The notes beneath the pieces were generated by a model. The model saw nothing but the letters and a program-made list of their open reading frames with translations, made no database searches and was not told where the DNA came from. Below are positions 8,130 to 15,775 of a stretch of DNA of 64,000 nt, in pieces. Origin of the DNA: Bradyrhizobium semiaridum (GTDB taxonomy: Bacteria; Pseudomonadota; Alphaproteobacteria; Rhizobiales; Xanthobacteraceae); NCBI RefSeq assembly GCF_020329505.1, contig NZ_JAGKJJ010000019.1:62001-126000 (forward strand), read 5' to 3'. Every line of letters begins with the position of its first letter. Within the stretch, counting starts at the first letter, position 1. A program made the translations under genes and the position numbers.

Positions 8130-8849
8130 TTATTTCGCCTTGCCCCAAGGGCCGGCCTTGTCGCCTGGCGGCCTATCGTCCAGCGGCGGCGGCGTGGCGC
8201 CAGGCCGGCGCTCGGTCGGGAAGCCGAGGCCGCGCAGATAGATCAGCACCTCGGCCTCGAGCAGCTCTTCCGGCGACATCGGCAGCTTTCTGCGCGCGGC
8301 ATCGCCGCGGCCGAACAGCGAGGCCACGCCATGCGACATCGACCAGATGTGCAGCGCCATCATCATCGCCGGCGGACGCGGCATGCCGGGCGGCGCCAGC
8401 GCCGCAAGCCGCTCGGCGGCGGCGCGGATGATTGCGAAGGCGCGCTCGCCTGCGGCCATCAGCGCCGGATTTGCGTCGGGCGGCAGGCCGGATTCGAACA
8501 TCGCCGAATAAAAGGCGGGCTCCTCGCGCGCGAAGGCGAGATACGCCCGGCCGACCCGCTCGAACGCCGTGACGGTGTCGGGACGGCCGTCGTCCCAGGC
8601 CTGGGTCAACGCCGCTTCGAACTGCTCGAAGCCGCGCTGCGCGATGCTGGCGATCAGTTCGTCGCGGTCGCGGAAATGCCGGTACGGCGCCGCCGGGCTG
8701 ACGCCGGCCATGCGCGCGGCATCGGCGAACGTGAAGCCGGCGGGTCCCTTCTTCGAGATCAAGTCGAGCGCCGCCTGCAGCAACGCCTCTTTGAGATTGC
8801 CGTGATGATAGCCGCGCTCACTGCGGCCTTGGTCCTTCCGCCAGCTCAT
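8130..8849 (-). CDS. TetR/AcrR family transcriptional regulator
   Basis: This 239-aa regulator carries an N-terminal TetR helix-turn-helix (residues about 17-63; ALDLISKKGPAGFTFADAA, AGVSPAAPYRHF) and a C-terminal ligand-binding domain of the WHG type with a proline-rich tail. TetR proteins repress target genes until a small ligand binds. It lies upstream of the DUF2852 gene on the same strand, with 120 bases between. Its start codon falls inside a 19-bp palindrome that resembles the one before the DUF2852 gene, which points to autoregulation and control of the DUF2852 gene. No Shine-Dalgarno is visible, so the message may be leaderless. The ligand is unknown. Confidence 0.9.
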   Translation of the reverse strand: MSWRKDQGRSERGYHHGNLKEALLQAALDLISKKGPAGFTFADAARMAGVSPAAPYRHFRDRDELIASIAQRGFEQFEAALTQAWDDGRPDTVTAFERVGRAYLAFAREEPAFYSAMFESGLPPDANPALMAAGERAFAIIRAAAERLAALAPPGMPRPPAMMMALHIWSMSHGVASLFGRGDAARRKLPMSPEELLEAEVLIYLRGLGFPTERRPGATPPPLDDRPPGDKAGPWGKAK

Positions 8850-8866
8850 GTGAACGGCTTTTACAT
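8848..8866 (-). promoter_or_regulatory. Putative TetR operator overlapping the tetR start codon
   Basis: ATGTGAACGGCTTTTACAT is an imperfect palindrome of the same 19-bp length and half-sites as the perfect one at 8044-8062. It overlaps the first bases of the tetR reading frame (ATG at 8849), so a bound repressor would sit on the transcription start of an apparently leaderless message. Confidence 0.6.
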
Positions 8867-8947
8867 GAGGCGGCGGTAAAGGTCACTACCGGCGGGATGC
8901 GGCGCCGATCAAGATTAACGGATGGCTGCCCCCGCGAGGTGGCTCGC

Positions 8948-8979
8948 GTAGCCCGGATGGAGCGCAGCGCAATCCGGGG
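8948..8979. repeat. GTAGCCCGGATG-type dispersed repeat, copy 1
   Basis: GTAGCCCGGATG..AGCGCAGCG..AATCCGGG is a short inverted repeat, with a second right-hand part (TGCGCTTCGCTGCACCCGGG) about 40 bases further on. A second copy lies at 30163-30192. The intergenic stretch 8867-9137 holds only repeats and hairpins. Confidence 0.7.
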
Positions 8980-9077
8980 CAGATGATCCGCGGTGAGGCT
9001 TCCCCAGATTGCGCTTCGCTGCACCCGGGCCACGGAGCCGCAGACGCCGCTGCATGTGGAGAGAGCAGATCCCACCC

Positions 9078-9124
9078 GCTTTGCTCTCACGAGCAAAGCA
9101 ACCTCCCCTTTTCAAGGGGAGGTT
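9078..9124 (-). terminator. Double hairpin after the YCII gene (repeat family D, copy 1)
   Basis: Two perfect hairpins stand side by side: GCTTTGCTC/GAGCAAAGC (9078-9099) and AACCTCCCCTT/AAGGGGAGGTT (9100-9124). They start 13 bases after the stop codon of the minus-strand YCII gene. A nearly identical element lies 5 bases after the ymdB-like gene at 31989-32034. The position suggests transcript termination or 3'-end protection, although no T-tract follows. Confidence 0.6.
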
Positions 9125-9137
9125 GAGCTTTCCCGTC

Positions 9138-9506
9138 TCACTGTCCCGGGATCGGCAGCACCGGCATGATCTCGACGGCATCGCCGGGGAAGATCGTGAA
9201 GTGCGGGTGGTTCTCGAACAGCTTTGCCGCCGCCTCGTGCGACTCGGCGCGCACCACAGTGTAGCCGGTGATCTGGTTGGAGATGTCGGCAATGCCGTTC
9301 GGACCGACCCGCTTGGTCTTGCCGAGCGGGCCGCCCATCTCGACCAGCACATCCTTGTGCTTCTCGACCCAGGCGCCCCAGGCCGCCAAGCCCTGCTGCT
9401 CCTTGGCGCGCCGTTCGGCCTCGGGCATCGCGTTCCAGGCCGCCATGCCGCTGCCGGTGTTGCCGCTGCCGAGATAGACCGCGACGTAGGTCTTGCTGGT
9501 GCTCAT
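9138..9506 (-). CDS. YCII-related domain protein
   Basis: This 122-aa protein resembles YciI-like proteins, small dimeric alpha-beta barrels of mostly unknown activity. Visible features are YVAVYLGSGNTGSG at the N-terminus, a central KTKRVGPNGIADISNQITGYTVVRAESHEAAAKLFENHP segment in which the family's GYxxVxAxSxEEAxxLxxxHP pattern is clear, and a C-terminal IFPGDAVEIMPVLPI strand. It lacks the DGPF motif of its two upstream neighbours. It is the last of three YCII-like genes on the minus strand. Function unknown. Confidence 0.8.
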   Translation of the reverse strand: MSTSKTYVAVYLGSGNTGSGMAAWNAMPEAERRAKEQQGLAAWGAWVEKHKDVLVEMGGPLGKTKRVGPNGIADISNQITGYTVVRAESHEAAAKLFENHPHFTIFPGDAVEIMPVLPIPGQ

Positions 9507-9545
9507 GTGTGCTCCTCTGTGGTTGGTCGGTTCGACAATAGTGGA

Positions 9546-9971
9546 TCAGCGCAGCGCCTTGCCCCAGCCGCCCTGCGGATGCTCGAAGGTGGCAGCAGCC
9601 TGCTGCACCTCCTCGGAGAAGTCGCCCATCTCCTGGACCTGGCGGATCTCGATGATCTCGTTGGCGGTGGCCGGGCACTGCTTCGCCCATGCGATCGCCT
9701 CCGCGCGCGAGGCGACCTCGATCATCCAGAAGCCGCCGATCACCTCCTTGGATTCGGTGAACGGACCGTCGGTGACGACGGGCGCGCCGGTGGCGAACGA
9801 GACCCGCGCGCCGGTTGCCGGCGGATGCAGGCCCTCCAGCGTGATCAGCACGCCGGCGTCCTTCAGCGCCTGATTGTACTTCATCATCGCAGCGACGCGT
9901 TCGGGATCGAGGTCGAGCTCCGCCCGGGCAGTCTCATAGCCGAGCGGGATCATCAGCATCATGAAACGCAT
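9546..9971 (-). CDS. YCII/DGPF domain protein
   Basis: This 141-aa DGPF-type YCII protein has the motif TDGPFTESKEVIGGFWMIEV (about residues 67-86) that gives the family its name, preceded by EGLHPPATGARV and followed by a conserved IEIRQVQEM strand. I use the ATG at 9971 (MRFMMLM); upstream in-frame sequence reads as non-coding. DGPF proteins are usually encoded beside ECF42-type sigma factors and thought to be their targets or partners. Here no sigma gene is adjacent; the nearest ECF42-like gene is 9 kb away at 18234. Enzymatic activity is not established. Confidence 0.85.
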   Translation of the reverse strand: MRFMMLMIPLGYETARAELDLDPERVAAMMKYNQALKDAGVLITLEGLHPPATGARVSFATGAPVVTDGPFTESKEVIGGFWMIEVASRAEAIAWAKQCPATANEIIEIRQVQEMGDFSEEVQQAAATFEHPQGGWGKALR

Positions 9972-10090
9972 GGAATGGATTTCCTCTGGTTCGTTCCGGG
10001 ACGTGCGAAGCACGATCCCGAAATCTCGCAAAACGACTTCCAGGTTCCGGGCCCGGCCCTGCACGCCGCCCCGGACTGACGACAGCATCG

Positions 10091-10507
10091 TCACGCTTTG
10101 CCGGCCTGCGCGCGCAGGCGCTCTTCCTGCTCGCGCAGTTCCGGGGTGAGCGCCTCGCCGAAATCCTCGGCCGCGAACACCTGGCGGATCTCGATCTCGG
10201 AGCCGGCATCGAACGGCGCGCGCTTCATCCAGTCGATGGCCTCGTCGAGCGACTTGGTCTCGATCAGCCAGAAGCCGCAGACGAGATCGCTCGAGAGGTT
10301 GAACGGCCCGCGCGTCACCGTGCTCTGCCCGCCGGCATATTTCACGCGCGCGCCCTTGCTGGTGGGGTGCAGACCCTCGCCGGCCTGCATCACGCCGGCC
10401 TTGACCATCTCCTCGTTGAACTTGCCCATTGCGGCGAGCAGCTCCGTGCTCGGCATCACGCCGGCCTCGGTGTCCTTGCTCGCCTTCACGATCACCATGA
10501 ACTTCAT
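10091..10507 (-). CDS. YCII/DGPF domain protein, paralogue of its neighbour
   Basis: This 138-aa protein is closely related in layout to the gene just downstream: MKFMVIVKASKDTEAG at the start, GEGLHPTSKGARVKY in the middle, a DGPF-equivalent TRGPFNLSSDLVCGFWLIET, and EIEIRQVFAAEDFGEAL at the end. The motif is degenerate (RGPF for DGPF). The two look like tandem duplicates, 119 bases apart. The charged C-terminus (TPELREQEERLRAQAGKA) probably forms a helix. Function unknown. Confidence 0.85.
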   Translation of the reverse strand: MKFMVIVKASKDTEAGVMPSTELLAAMGKFNEEMVKAGVMQAGEGLHPTSKGARVKYAGGQSTVTRGPFNLSSDLVCGFWLIETKSLDEAIDWMKRAPFDAGSEIEIRQVFAAEDFGEALTPELREQEERLRAQAGKA

Positions 10508-10684
10508 CGTCTGCTCCGCTATCTTGTGGCCGGTCCCGGCCGATGCTCGCCTGAAAGACGGTGCGCAGCTTGCCGCGCCGACACCTCTTCGAAAATTATT
10601 CCGCGGGTCATTGACGCGGCGCGATGCCGCGCCTCGGCCTCAACCGGCGCTTGGAAGACGAACGGGAACCGGCGAATGCGACAC

Positions 10685-10708
10685 GCCGGGCAAAAATATT
10701 TGCCCGGC
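10685..10708 (-). terminator. Terminator of the glutathione transferase gene
   Basis: GCCGGGCAAA and TTTGCCCGGC form a perfect 10-bp stem with a 4-base AATA loop, 21 bases beyond the stop codon of the minus-strand GST gene at 10730. The A/T pairs at the loop end could also serve a plus-strand transcript. Confidence 0.65.
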
Positions 10709-10729
10709 CGCCTGTCTGCAGGAACTGGC

Positions 10730-11383
10730 CTAACCGTCCTTCGGCAGCATGCCGAAATAGGGCTCCGCCTGCTTCAGCACGCGCGCAAAGGACGGCCGCG
10801 CCTTGAGCCGTTCCAGATAGGCGGCGAGGCGCGGATGGCCGTCGCCGAACGGCTCGTTCAGGTTGCCGTAGAACAGCGCCGGCGCCGCCGCGCAGTCGGC
10901 CAGCGTGAAGCGCTCGCCCATCATCCACCCGGTCGCCGCGATCTCGCGCTCGAGCAGCGCATAGGAGGTACGCAGCTGCGCCCGCGCCTCCGCCACGCCG
11001 TGCGGGTCCTTCCTGTCGGCCGGGCGGAGCCGGTCGCCGACGATCTTCTGCATCGGTAGATGGACGTAGAGATCGAGCACGCGGTCGCGCAGCCGGGTCT
11101 TCAGCGCGAGGTCGGCATCCTCCGGGATCAGCCGCGTGGACGACGGATAGTGCCGGTCGAGATACTCGATGACGATGCTGGACTCCGGCACGGTCTCGCC
11201 GCGCGCCTCGTCGCGCAGCACAGGAAACTTGCCGATCGACCACAGCGCGAGCAGCGCGGCGCGTTCGGCGGGATCGCCGAGATTGACCAGGTTCGGCGTG
11301 AACGGCGCGCCGTTCTCGTACAGCGCGATCAGCGCCTTCCAGCAGAACGAGGACAGCGGGTGGTAATGCAAGGTGAGCGACAT
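10730..11383 (-). CDS. Glutathione S-transferase family protein
   Basis: This 217-aa protein has the usual two GST domains. The thioredoxin-like N-terminal domain starts SLTLHYHPLSSFCWKALIALYE (Ser/Cys region of the active site), has the cis-proline in GKFPVL and the glutathione gamma-glutamyl-binding PESSIVIEYLD. The all-helical C-terminal domain includes GERFTLADCAAAPALFY. GSTs conjugate glutathione to electrophiles or perform related reactions in the cytoplasm. The start at 11383 has a GGAG ribosome-binding site; a longer frame upstream is non-coding repeat. Substrate unknown. Confidence 0.9.
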   Translation of the reverse strand: MSLTLHYHPLSSFCWKALIALYENGAPFTPNLVNLGDPAERAALLALWSIGKFPVLRDEARGETVPESSIVIEYLDRHYPSSTRLIPEDADLALKTRLRDRVLDLYVHLPMQKIVGDRLRPADRKDPHGVAEARAQLRTSYALLEREIAATGWMMGERFTLADCAAAPALFYGNLNEPFGDGHPRLAAYLERLKARPSFARVLKQAEPYFGMLPKDG

Positions 11384-11554
11384 CGGAACTCCATGGATGG
11401 TCGAATGCGCATAGGACGAACCGGATGCGCGCGCGCCGACATCGCGCGCGAAAACAATTTTGTCCAGTTCAGCCGAAAGTCCTACCACGGATGCGCGGCG
11501 CGCATCACCCGGCGCGCAAAACGCACTGCGACGTGGCGAGCGGCCTCCCGCGCC

Positions 11555-11640
11555 GTCATCCTGGCGAAGGCGAGGAGCCATAACCCCCGAGTCTGATCGA
11601 GAATGGGGATAGTGGCTCCAGCGTTTTCGCCAAGGCGACG
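11555..11640. repeat. Degenerate CCTGGCGAAGGC-type palindromic repeat
   Basis: GTCATCCTGGCGAAGGC..GAGGAGCCATAAC faces GTGGCTCCAGCGTTTTCGCCAAGG. This is a worn copy of the palindrome seen intact at 33866-33987. The whole gap 11384-11749 between two divergent genes otherwise shows no gene; it must hold both promoters, which I cannot pinpoint. Confidence 0.6.
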
Positions 11641-11749
11641 ATACATACATTCACACTCTCTCAGAAAGACGGGGGTGCGCGATTTCGCGTCGCTCGGTTG
11701 ACATCGCAGGTCAAAGATCGCAGACGGTCGGCTTCTCCCCGCCGAACCG

Positions 11750-12550
11750 ATGGACCTGCAGATGAATTCTCCCGCACTGAAAGTCGCACTCGTCACGGGC
11801 GCCGCGCGCGGCATCGGGCTGGCGACGGCAAAGCGCTTTCTCGCCGAGGGCTGGCGCGTCGCGCTGCTCGACATCGAGGGTGAGTTGCAGGCGCGCGCGG
11901 TGGCGGCGCTTGACAGGCCCGACGACACGCTGGCGCTGACCTGCGACGTCTCCGATGCCAGCGCCGTCGCGGCGGCGATCGCCGCGGTCGCGGGCCGCTT
12001 CGGCCGGCTCGATGCGCTGGTCAACAATGCCGGTGTCGCAGTGTTCGCGCCGGTGCTGGAGACCTCCGACGAAGACTGGAGCCGGATCATGGCGGTCAAC
12101 CTGACCGGCCCGTTCCTGTGCACCAAAGCCGCGGCGCCGGTCATGCGCGAGCATGGCGGCGGCGCGATCGTCAACATCAGCTCGATCTCGGCAGTGCGCG
12201 CCTCGACGCTGCGCTCGGCCTACGGCACCAGCAAGGCGGGGCTGGCGCATCTGACCAAGCAGCTCGCGGTCGAGCTCGCCTCGCTCGGCATCCGCGTCAA
12301 TGCCGTGGCGCCCGGACCGGTCGAGACCGCGATGGCCAAGGCGGTGCACACGGCGGAGATCCGCGCCGACTATCACGACGCGATTCCGCTCAATCGTTAC
12401 GGTCTGGAGGAAGAGCTGGCGGACGCCATCTTCTTCCTGTGCTCGGAGCGCGCCAGCTACATCACCGGCCAGATCCTCGCCGTCGACGGCGGCTTCGATG
12501 CCGCCGGCATCGGCCTGCCGACCCTGCGCGGCCAGCGGCAGAATGGATAG
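11750..12550 (+). CDS. SDR family NAD(P)-dependent oxidoreductase
   Basis: This 266-aa classical short-chain dehydrogenase has the cofactor motif TGAARGIG (about residues 16-23), NNAGV at about 91-95, catalytic Ser in SSISAV, the YGTSKAG catalytic Tyr-Lys pair (about 160-166) and VAPGPVETAM. The Asp after the second beta strand (LLDIEG) suggests NAD(H) preference. The substrate cannot be deduced. Two in-frame ATGs are possible (11750 and 11762); neither has a clear Shine-Dalgarno. It stands alone, divergent from the GST gene. Confidence 0.88.
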   Translation: MDLQMNSPALKVALVTGAARGIGLATAKRFLAEGWRVALLDIEGELQARAVAALDRPDDTLALTCDVSDASAVAAAIAAVAGRFGRLDALVNNAGVAVFAPVLETSDEDWSRIMAVNLTGPFLCTKAAAPVMREHGGGAIVNISSISAVRASTLRSAYGTSKAGLAHLTKQLAVELASLGIRVNAVAPGPVETAMAKAVHTAEIRADYHDAIPLNRYGLEEELADAIFFLCSERASYITGQILAVDGGFDAAGIGLPTLRGQRQNG

Positions 12551-12613
12551 CTTCGCCACGCATTCCTTACCCTCCCGTCATCCTGAGAGGGCGTGAAGGT
12601 TTGTCCCACCGCT

Positions 12614-12663
12614 GTCATCGCCCGGCCTGTGCGCAATTGCGCACATGGACCGGGCGATGACAC
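12614..12663. repeat. GCGCAATTGCGC-centred palindrome, copy 1 (family E)
   Basis: TGTCATCGCCCGG..CCGGGCGATGACA encloses the perfect inner palindrome GTGCGCAATTGCGCAC. A second copy in opposite orientation is at 16282-16328. It lies between convergent genes (SDR and the histidine phosphatase) and could terminate both. Confidence 0.75.
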
Positions 12664-12701
12664 CGAGCAAGTTGAGCAAACTAAACCGGTAGCAGAACCG
12701 G

Positions 12702-13271
12702 TCAGCGCTGATTCACCGCGACCACGCGCCAGGCATCCTGCAGCCGGTCGATCCGCGTCAGCGACAGCGGGTCGATGACGAAGCGCAGCGCGAGCTCCGG
12801 GGCCAGTTCGAGCGCGATCGCAAGCACCGCGCGGATGGTGCCGGAATGCACGACCAGCACGGCATCGCCTGCGCGGAGGCGCGCCAGCCCTGCCCTTGCA
12901 CGCACGATCTGATCAGCAAAGCTCTCGCCGCCGGGCGGGCGGTTGGTTGCAGGCAACTGCCAGAATGCGCGATAGGCCTCCGCGCCAAGCTCGGCCTCGA
13001 TCTCGCTGTGGCGGCGGCCGGTCCAGTCGCCGAAATCCTGTTCGCGGAAGGCGTCGTCCTGCGCAGCATGAAGGCCGAGGCGTGCGGCGGTTTCGCGCGT
13101 GCGCCGTGCCGGGCTGCACACCGCAAATGCTGCGGTCGGCAGCCGCGCGCGGAGCGTCTCGAACGCCGCGGCATGGCCAAGATCGGCCGGCGCATCGGCC
13201 GCATGGATCACGCCGGGCGGCCCGTCCACCGGCGCGTGGCGGATCAGCCAGAGACGCGTTTCACCATTCAT
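12702..13271 (-). CDS. cobC: Histidine phosphatase family protein, probable alpha-ribazole phosphatase
   Basis: This 189-aa histidine phosphatase has the catalytic LIRHAP motif (residues about 8-13; the usual RHG is RHA), CSPARRTRETA, the acid/loop segment FGDWTGR, and VVHSGTIRAV with the second catalytic His. I call it cobC because it lies 5 bases after cobS on the same strand and next to divergent cobT. It would remove the 5'-phosphate from alpha-ribazole phosphate during assembly of the cobalamin lower ligand. The fold alone would also suit other small phosphomonoesterases. The true start is the ATG at 13271; the longer frame overlaps cobS. Confidence 0.8.
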   Translation of the reverse strand: MNGETRLWLIRHAPVDGPPGVIHAADAPADLGHAAAFETLRARLPTAAFAVCSPARRTRETAARLGLHAAQDDAFREQDFGDWTGRRHSEIEAELGAEAYRAFWQLPATNRPPGGESFADQIVRARAGLARLRAGDAVLVVHSGTIRAVLAIALELAPELALRFVIDPLSLTRIDRLQDAWRVVAVNQR

Positions 13272-13276
13272 CGTGC

Positions 13277-14029
13277 CTATCCCAGCCGCGCCGCGAGCAG
13301 TACGAGGATCGCGACCTCCGCGACCTGCTCGGCAGCGCCGAGCACGTCGCCGGTCAGGCCGCCGATCTGCCGCTTTGCCAGGAGTCCCATGAGCAATGCC
13401 GCCGCGCCGGCCGCAATCGCCGCCAGCAATGCGCCGGCGAACGGCAGCACCAGCACGGCAATCAGCAGCGCCGCGCCGGCCGCGACCGCTGCGATGGTGC
13501 CGTCGGGCCGGCCGGCGTTGGCCGCGAGCCCGTCGGCGCGCGCATTGGGCAGGCTGATCGACAGCCACGGCAGCACGCCGCGGCCGAGCGCATGCGCGGC
13601 GATCAGGCTCTGCATCACGACACCATCCGGAATCGCCGCCAGCGCCGAAAGCTTTGCGGCAAAGCCCACGAGCAGCGCCAGCGCGCCATAGGTGCCGAGC
13701 CGGCTGTCGCGCATGATCTCGAGCTTGGCCGCGACGTCGCGCCCGCCACCAAAACCATCGGCGACGTCGGCGAGCCCGTCCTCATGCAATGCGCCGGTGA
13801 GCAGCGTACCGCCGCCGAGCGCAAGCGCAGCCGCGGCAAGATCCGGCACGCCGACCGCGCGCAGCAACAGGCAGAACAGCCCGATCGCCGTGCCGATCAG
13901 GCCGCCGATCACGGGGAACAGCCGCTGCGCCCTCGCAAAATTCTCCGGCCGCGCGCCGTCCGGATGCGACATCGGCAGGCGGGTCAGGAAGGCGGTGGCG
14001 GTCCTGAGATCGTCGAGCCATTCACGCAT
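13277..14029 (-). CDS. cobS: Adenosylcobinamide-GDP ribazoletransferase
   Basis: This 250-aa polytopic inner-membrane enzyme joins adenosylcobinamide-GDP to alpha-ribazole (or its phosphate) to finish cobalamin. Family motifs are visible: FLTRLPM near the N-terminus, FPVIGGLIGT, and the key acidic segment HEDGLADVADGFGGG (about residues 82-96) followed by MRDSRLGTYGALAL. Several Ala/Leu-rich helices span the membrane. I chose the ATG at 14029 (MREWLDDL), the conserved start; a start 11 codons upstream is less likely. It is followed after 5 bases by the cobC-like gene, suggesting one operon. Confidence 0.93.
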   Translation of the reverse strand: MREWLDDLRTATAFLTRLPMSHPDGARPENFARAQRLFPVIGGLIGTAIGLFCLLLRAVGVPDLAAAALALGGGTLLTGALHEDGLADVADGFGGGRDVAAKLEIMRDSRLGTYGALALLVGFAAKLSALAAIPDGVVMQSLIAAHALGRGVLPWLSISLPNARADGLAANAGRPDGTIAAVAAGAALLIAVLVLPFAGALLAAIAAGAAALLMGLLAKRQIGGLTGDVLGAAEQVAEVAILVLLAARLG

Positions 14030-14056
14030 ATCGCAGCCTTCAATAGCTTCTCGTTT

Positions 14057-14156
14057 GAGCATGATCCGGTCGGAAACCGCTCCACGCCTTTCCGGATCAT
14101 GCTCTTGTTGAGCATGATCTTTCGGAAAACCGCTTCACACTTTTCCGGATCATGCT
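14057..14156. repeat. Two tandem family A palindromes between cobS and cobT
   Basis: Two copies (14057-14104 and 14110-14156) of the GAGCATGATC..CGGAAA.CCGC..TTTCCGGATCATGCT palindrome stand in tandem in the divergent cobS-cobT promoter gap. Other copies lie at 23680-23728, 24490-24536, 24676-24723 and 46198-46236. I see no cobalamin riboswitch sequence here. The promoters of both genes must lie in or beside the repeats. Confidence 0.8.
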
Positions 14157-14188
14157 TTAGCTTGCGCCGCGCTCGACGAGGGAATCGC

Positions 14189-15202
14189 ATGCAGTTCAGT
14201 ACTCTAGACGACGTCCGCGGCTTTTGTCGCGACCTCCCCGGGGGTGACGCCGCCATGGCGGAGGCGGCCAGGCTGCGGCAGCAGAATTTGACAAAGCCGC
14301 CGGGCAGTCTCGGCCGACTGGAGGAGATCGCGATCTGGCTGGCGCGCTGGCAGGGTCGCGAGCTGCCGCAGCTCGACAAGGTCACCATCGCGGTGTTCGC
14401 CGGCAACCACGGCATCGCGGAACGCGGCGTCTCTGCCTATCCGTCCGAGGTCACTGCGCAGATGGTGGCGAATTTCGCCGCCGGCGGCGCGGCGATCAAC
14501 CAGATCGCAAAACTCGCCGGTGCCGAGCTGCGCGTCGAGCCGCTCGAGCTGGCGCGGCCGACCCGCGACTTCACGATGGCGCCGGCTATGGACACGGCGG
14601 ATTTCCTCGTCGCACTCGACACCGGCTGGCGCACGGTGCCCGAGCAGTGCGACCTGCTCGTCGTCGGCGAGATGGGCATCGCCAACACCACGGTGGCCGC
14701 GACGCTATGCGCGGCGCTGATGGGCGGGCGCGGCGCGCGCTGGGCCGGCCGCGGCACCGGCATCGACGATGCCGGGCTTTTGCGCAAGCGCACCGCGATC
14801 GATATGGCGCTGAAGCTGCATCGCGGGGTGCTCGATGATCCGCTGGCCACGGCCGCAGCGCTCGGCGGGCGCGAGCTTGCGGCGATCGCCGGCGCCGTGC
14901 TCGCAGCACGCGCGCGCTGCATCCCGGTGCTGCTCGACGGCTTCGTGGCGACCGCGGCAGTGCTGCCGCTGGCCAAGCTTGCGCCCGATATCCTCGCGCA
15001 TTGCCGCGCCGGTCATGTCTCGGCCGAGCTCGGCCACCGCGAATTGCTGCGCGAGCTCGCCCTCGCCCCGCTGCTCGATCTCGAGATGCGGCTCGGCGAA
15101 GCCTCCGGCGCCGGGGTCGCGATCCTCCTGCTGCGCGCGGCGCTGGCCTGCCACGGCGGCATGGCGACCTTTGCCGAGGCCGGCGTCTCCGGCGCAGGCT
15201 GA
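14189..15202 (+). CDS. cobT: Nicotinate-nucleotide--dimethylbenzimidazole phosphoribosyltransferase
   Basis: This 337-aa enzyme transfers ribose phosphate from nicotinate mononucleotide to dimethylbenzimidazole, giving alpha-ribazole phosphate for the cobalamin lower ligand. Recognisable segments are KPPGSLGRLEEIA (about residues 36-48), VFAGNHGIAERGVSAYP, GEMGIANTT, the WAGRGTGIDD loop and the catalytic glutamate in LGEASGAGVAILLL near the C-terminus. The length is normal. The ATG at 14189 has a fair ribosome-binding site (GAGG) and starts MQFSTLDDV; a very long in-frame extension upstream covers antisense cobS and is not coding. Divergent from cobS-cobC. Confidence 0.95.
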   Translation: MQFSTLDDVRGFCRDLPGGDAAMAEAARLRQQNLTKPPGSLGRLEEIAIWLARWQGRELPQLDKVTIAVFAGNHGIAERGVSAYPSEVTAQMVANFAAGGAAINQIAKLAGAELRVEPLELARPTRDFTMAPAMDTADFLVALDTGWRTVPEQCDLLVVGEMGIANTTVAATLCAALMGGRGARWAGRGTGIDDAGLLRKRTAIDMALKLHRGVLDDPLATAAALGGRELAAIAGAVLAARARCIPVLLDGFVATAAVLPLAKLAPDILAHCRAGHVSAELGHRELLRELALAPLLDLEMRLGEASGAGVAILLLRAALACHGGMATFAEAGVSGAG

Positions 15203-15372
15203 GCCTCGGACAGCCCGGCAACCGGCTGAAAAGCCGGTGCATAGCGGCCCGGCCGCCCGCAATCTTCGCGTGTGCAGCATGATTTCAGTGCCCGAACCGC
15301 ATAACCTTTGCCCCGCTGCGGTGCCAAGGCGCAACAGCCGTGCTGAAACCAGCTATCGGGGAGAATGACGTC

Positions 15373-15663
15373 ATGTCGGGAGTTCTCATCAATCTGCTCA
15401 TTCAAGTCATCAGCGGAGCCATCTGCGGCAATGTCGCCGCGGGGGCGGCCAAGAACATCGATCTCGGCACGCTCGGCAACACCATCGCGGGCGCGATCGG
15501 CGGCGGCGCCGGGGGACAGCTTCTCGGCATGCTGATTCCGCTGCTCGCCAATTCCACCGCAACGCCGGATATCGGCAGCATCGTCGGGCAGATCGCGGGG
15601 GGCGGCGTGGCCGGTGCGGTGCTCACCGCGATCGTCGGCGCGCTGAAGAACCGGACCGCCTGA
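15373..15663 (+). CDS. Small glycine-rich hydrophobic protein, unknown function
   Basis: This 96-aa protein is composed almost entirely of hydrophobic and glycine-rich segments, including ICGNVAAGAAKNIDLG, IAGAIGGGAGGQLLGMLIP and IAGGGVAGAVLTAIVGAL. The GxxxG-like spacing suggests packed membrane helices or a glycine-zipper. GGGGAGAATGACGTC precedes the ATG at 15373, giving a usable ribosome-binding site. I recognise no named family; glycine-zipper proteins and some bacteriocin-like peptides share this composition. It is flanked by cobT and a small secreted protein gene on the same strand. Confidence 0.65.
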   Translation: MSGVLINLLIQVISGAICGNVAAGAAKNIDLGTLGNTIAGAIGGGAGGQLLGMLIPLLANSTATPDIGSIVGQIAGGGVAGAVLTAIVGALKNRTA

Positions 15664-15775
15664 TTCTCCGCTCGGGGCGGCCGCCGGTCTTGATGATGCC
15701 CCGATCCGCGTGCATCTATTGTCCGCAACAGACGCGGTGCGATCCCGATCGCGTCCACGCCATCGGATTGCGCTG

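Noticed and set aside
14030..14188. Cobalamin riboswitch before cobT or cobS
   Set aside because: The gap is occupied by two palindromic repeats, and I could not find the conserved B12-box-like core. A covariance search would settle it.
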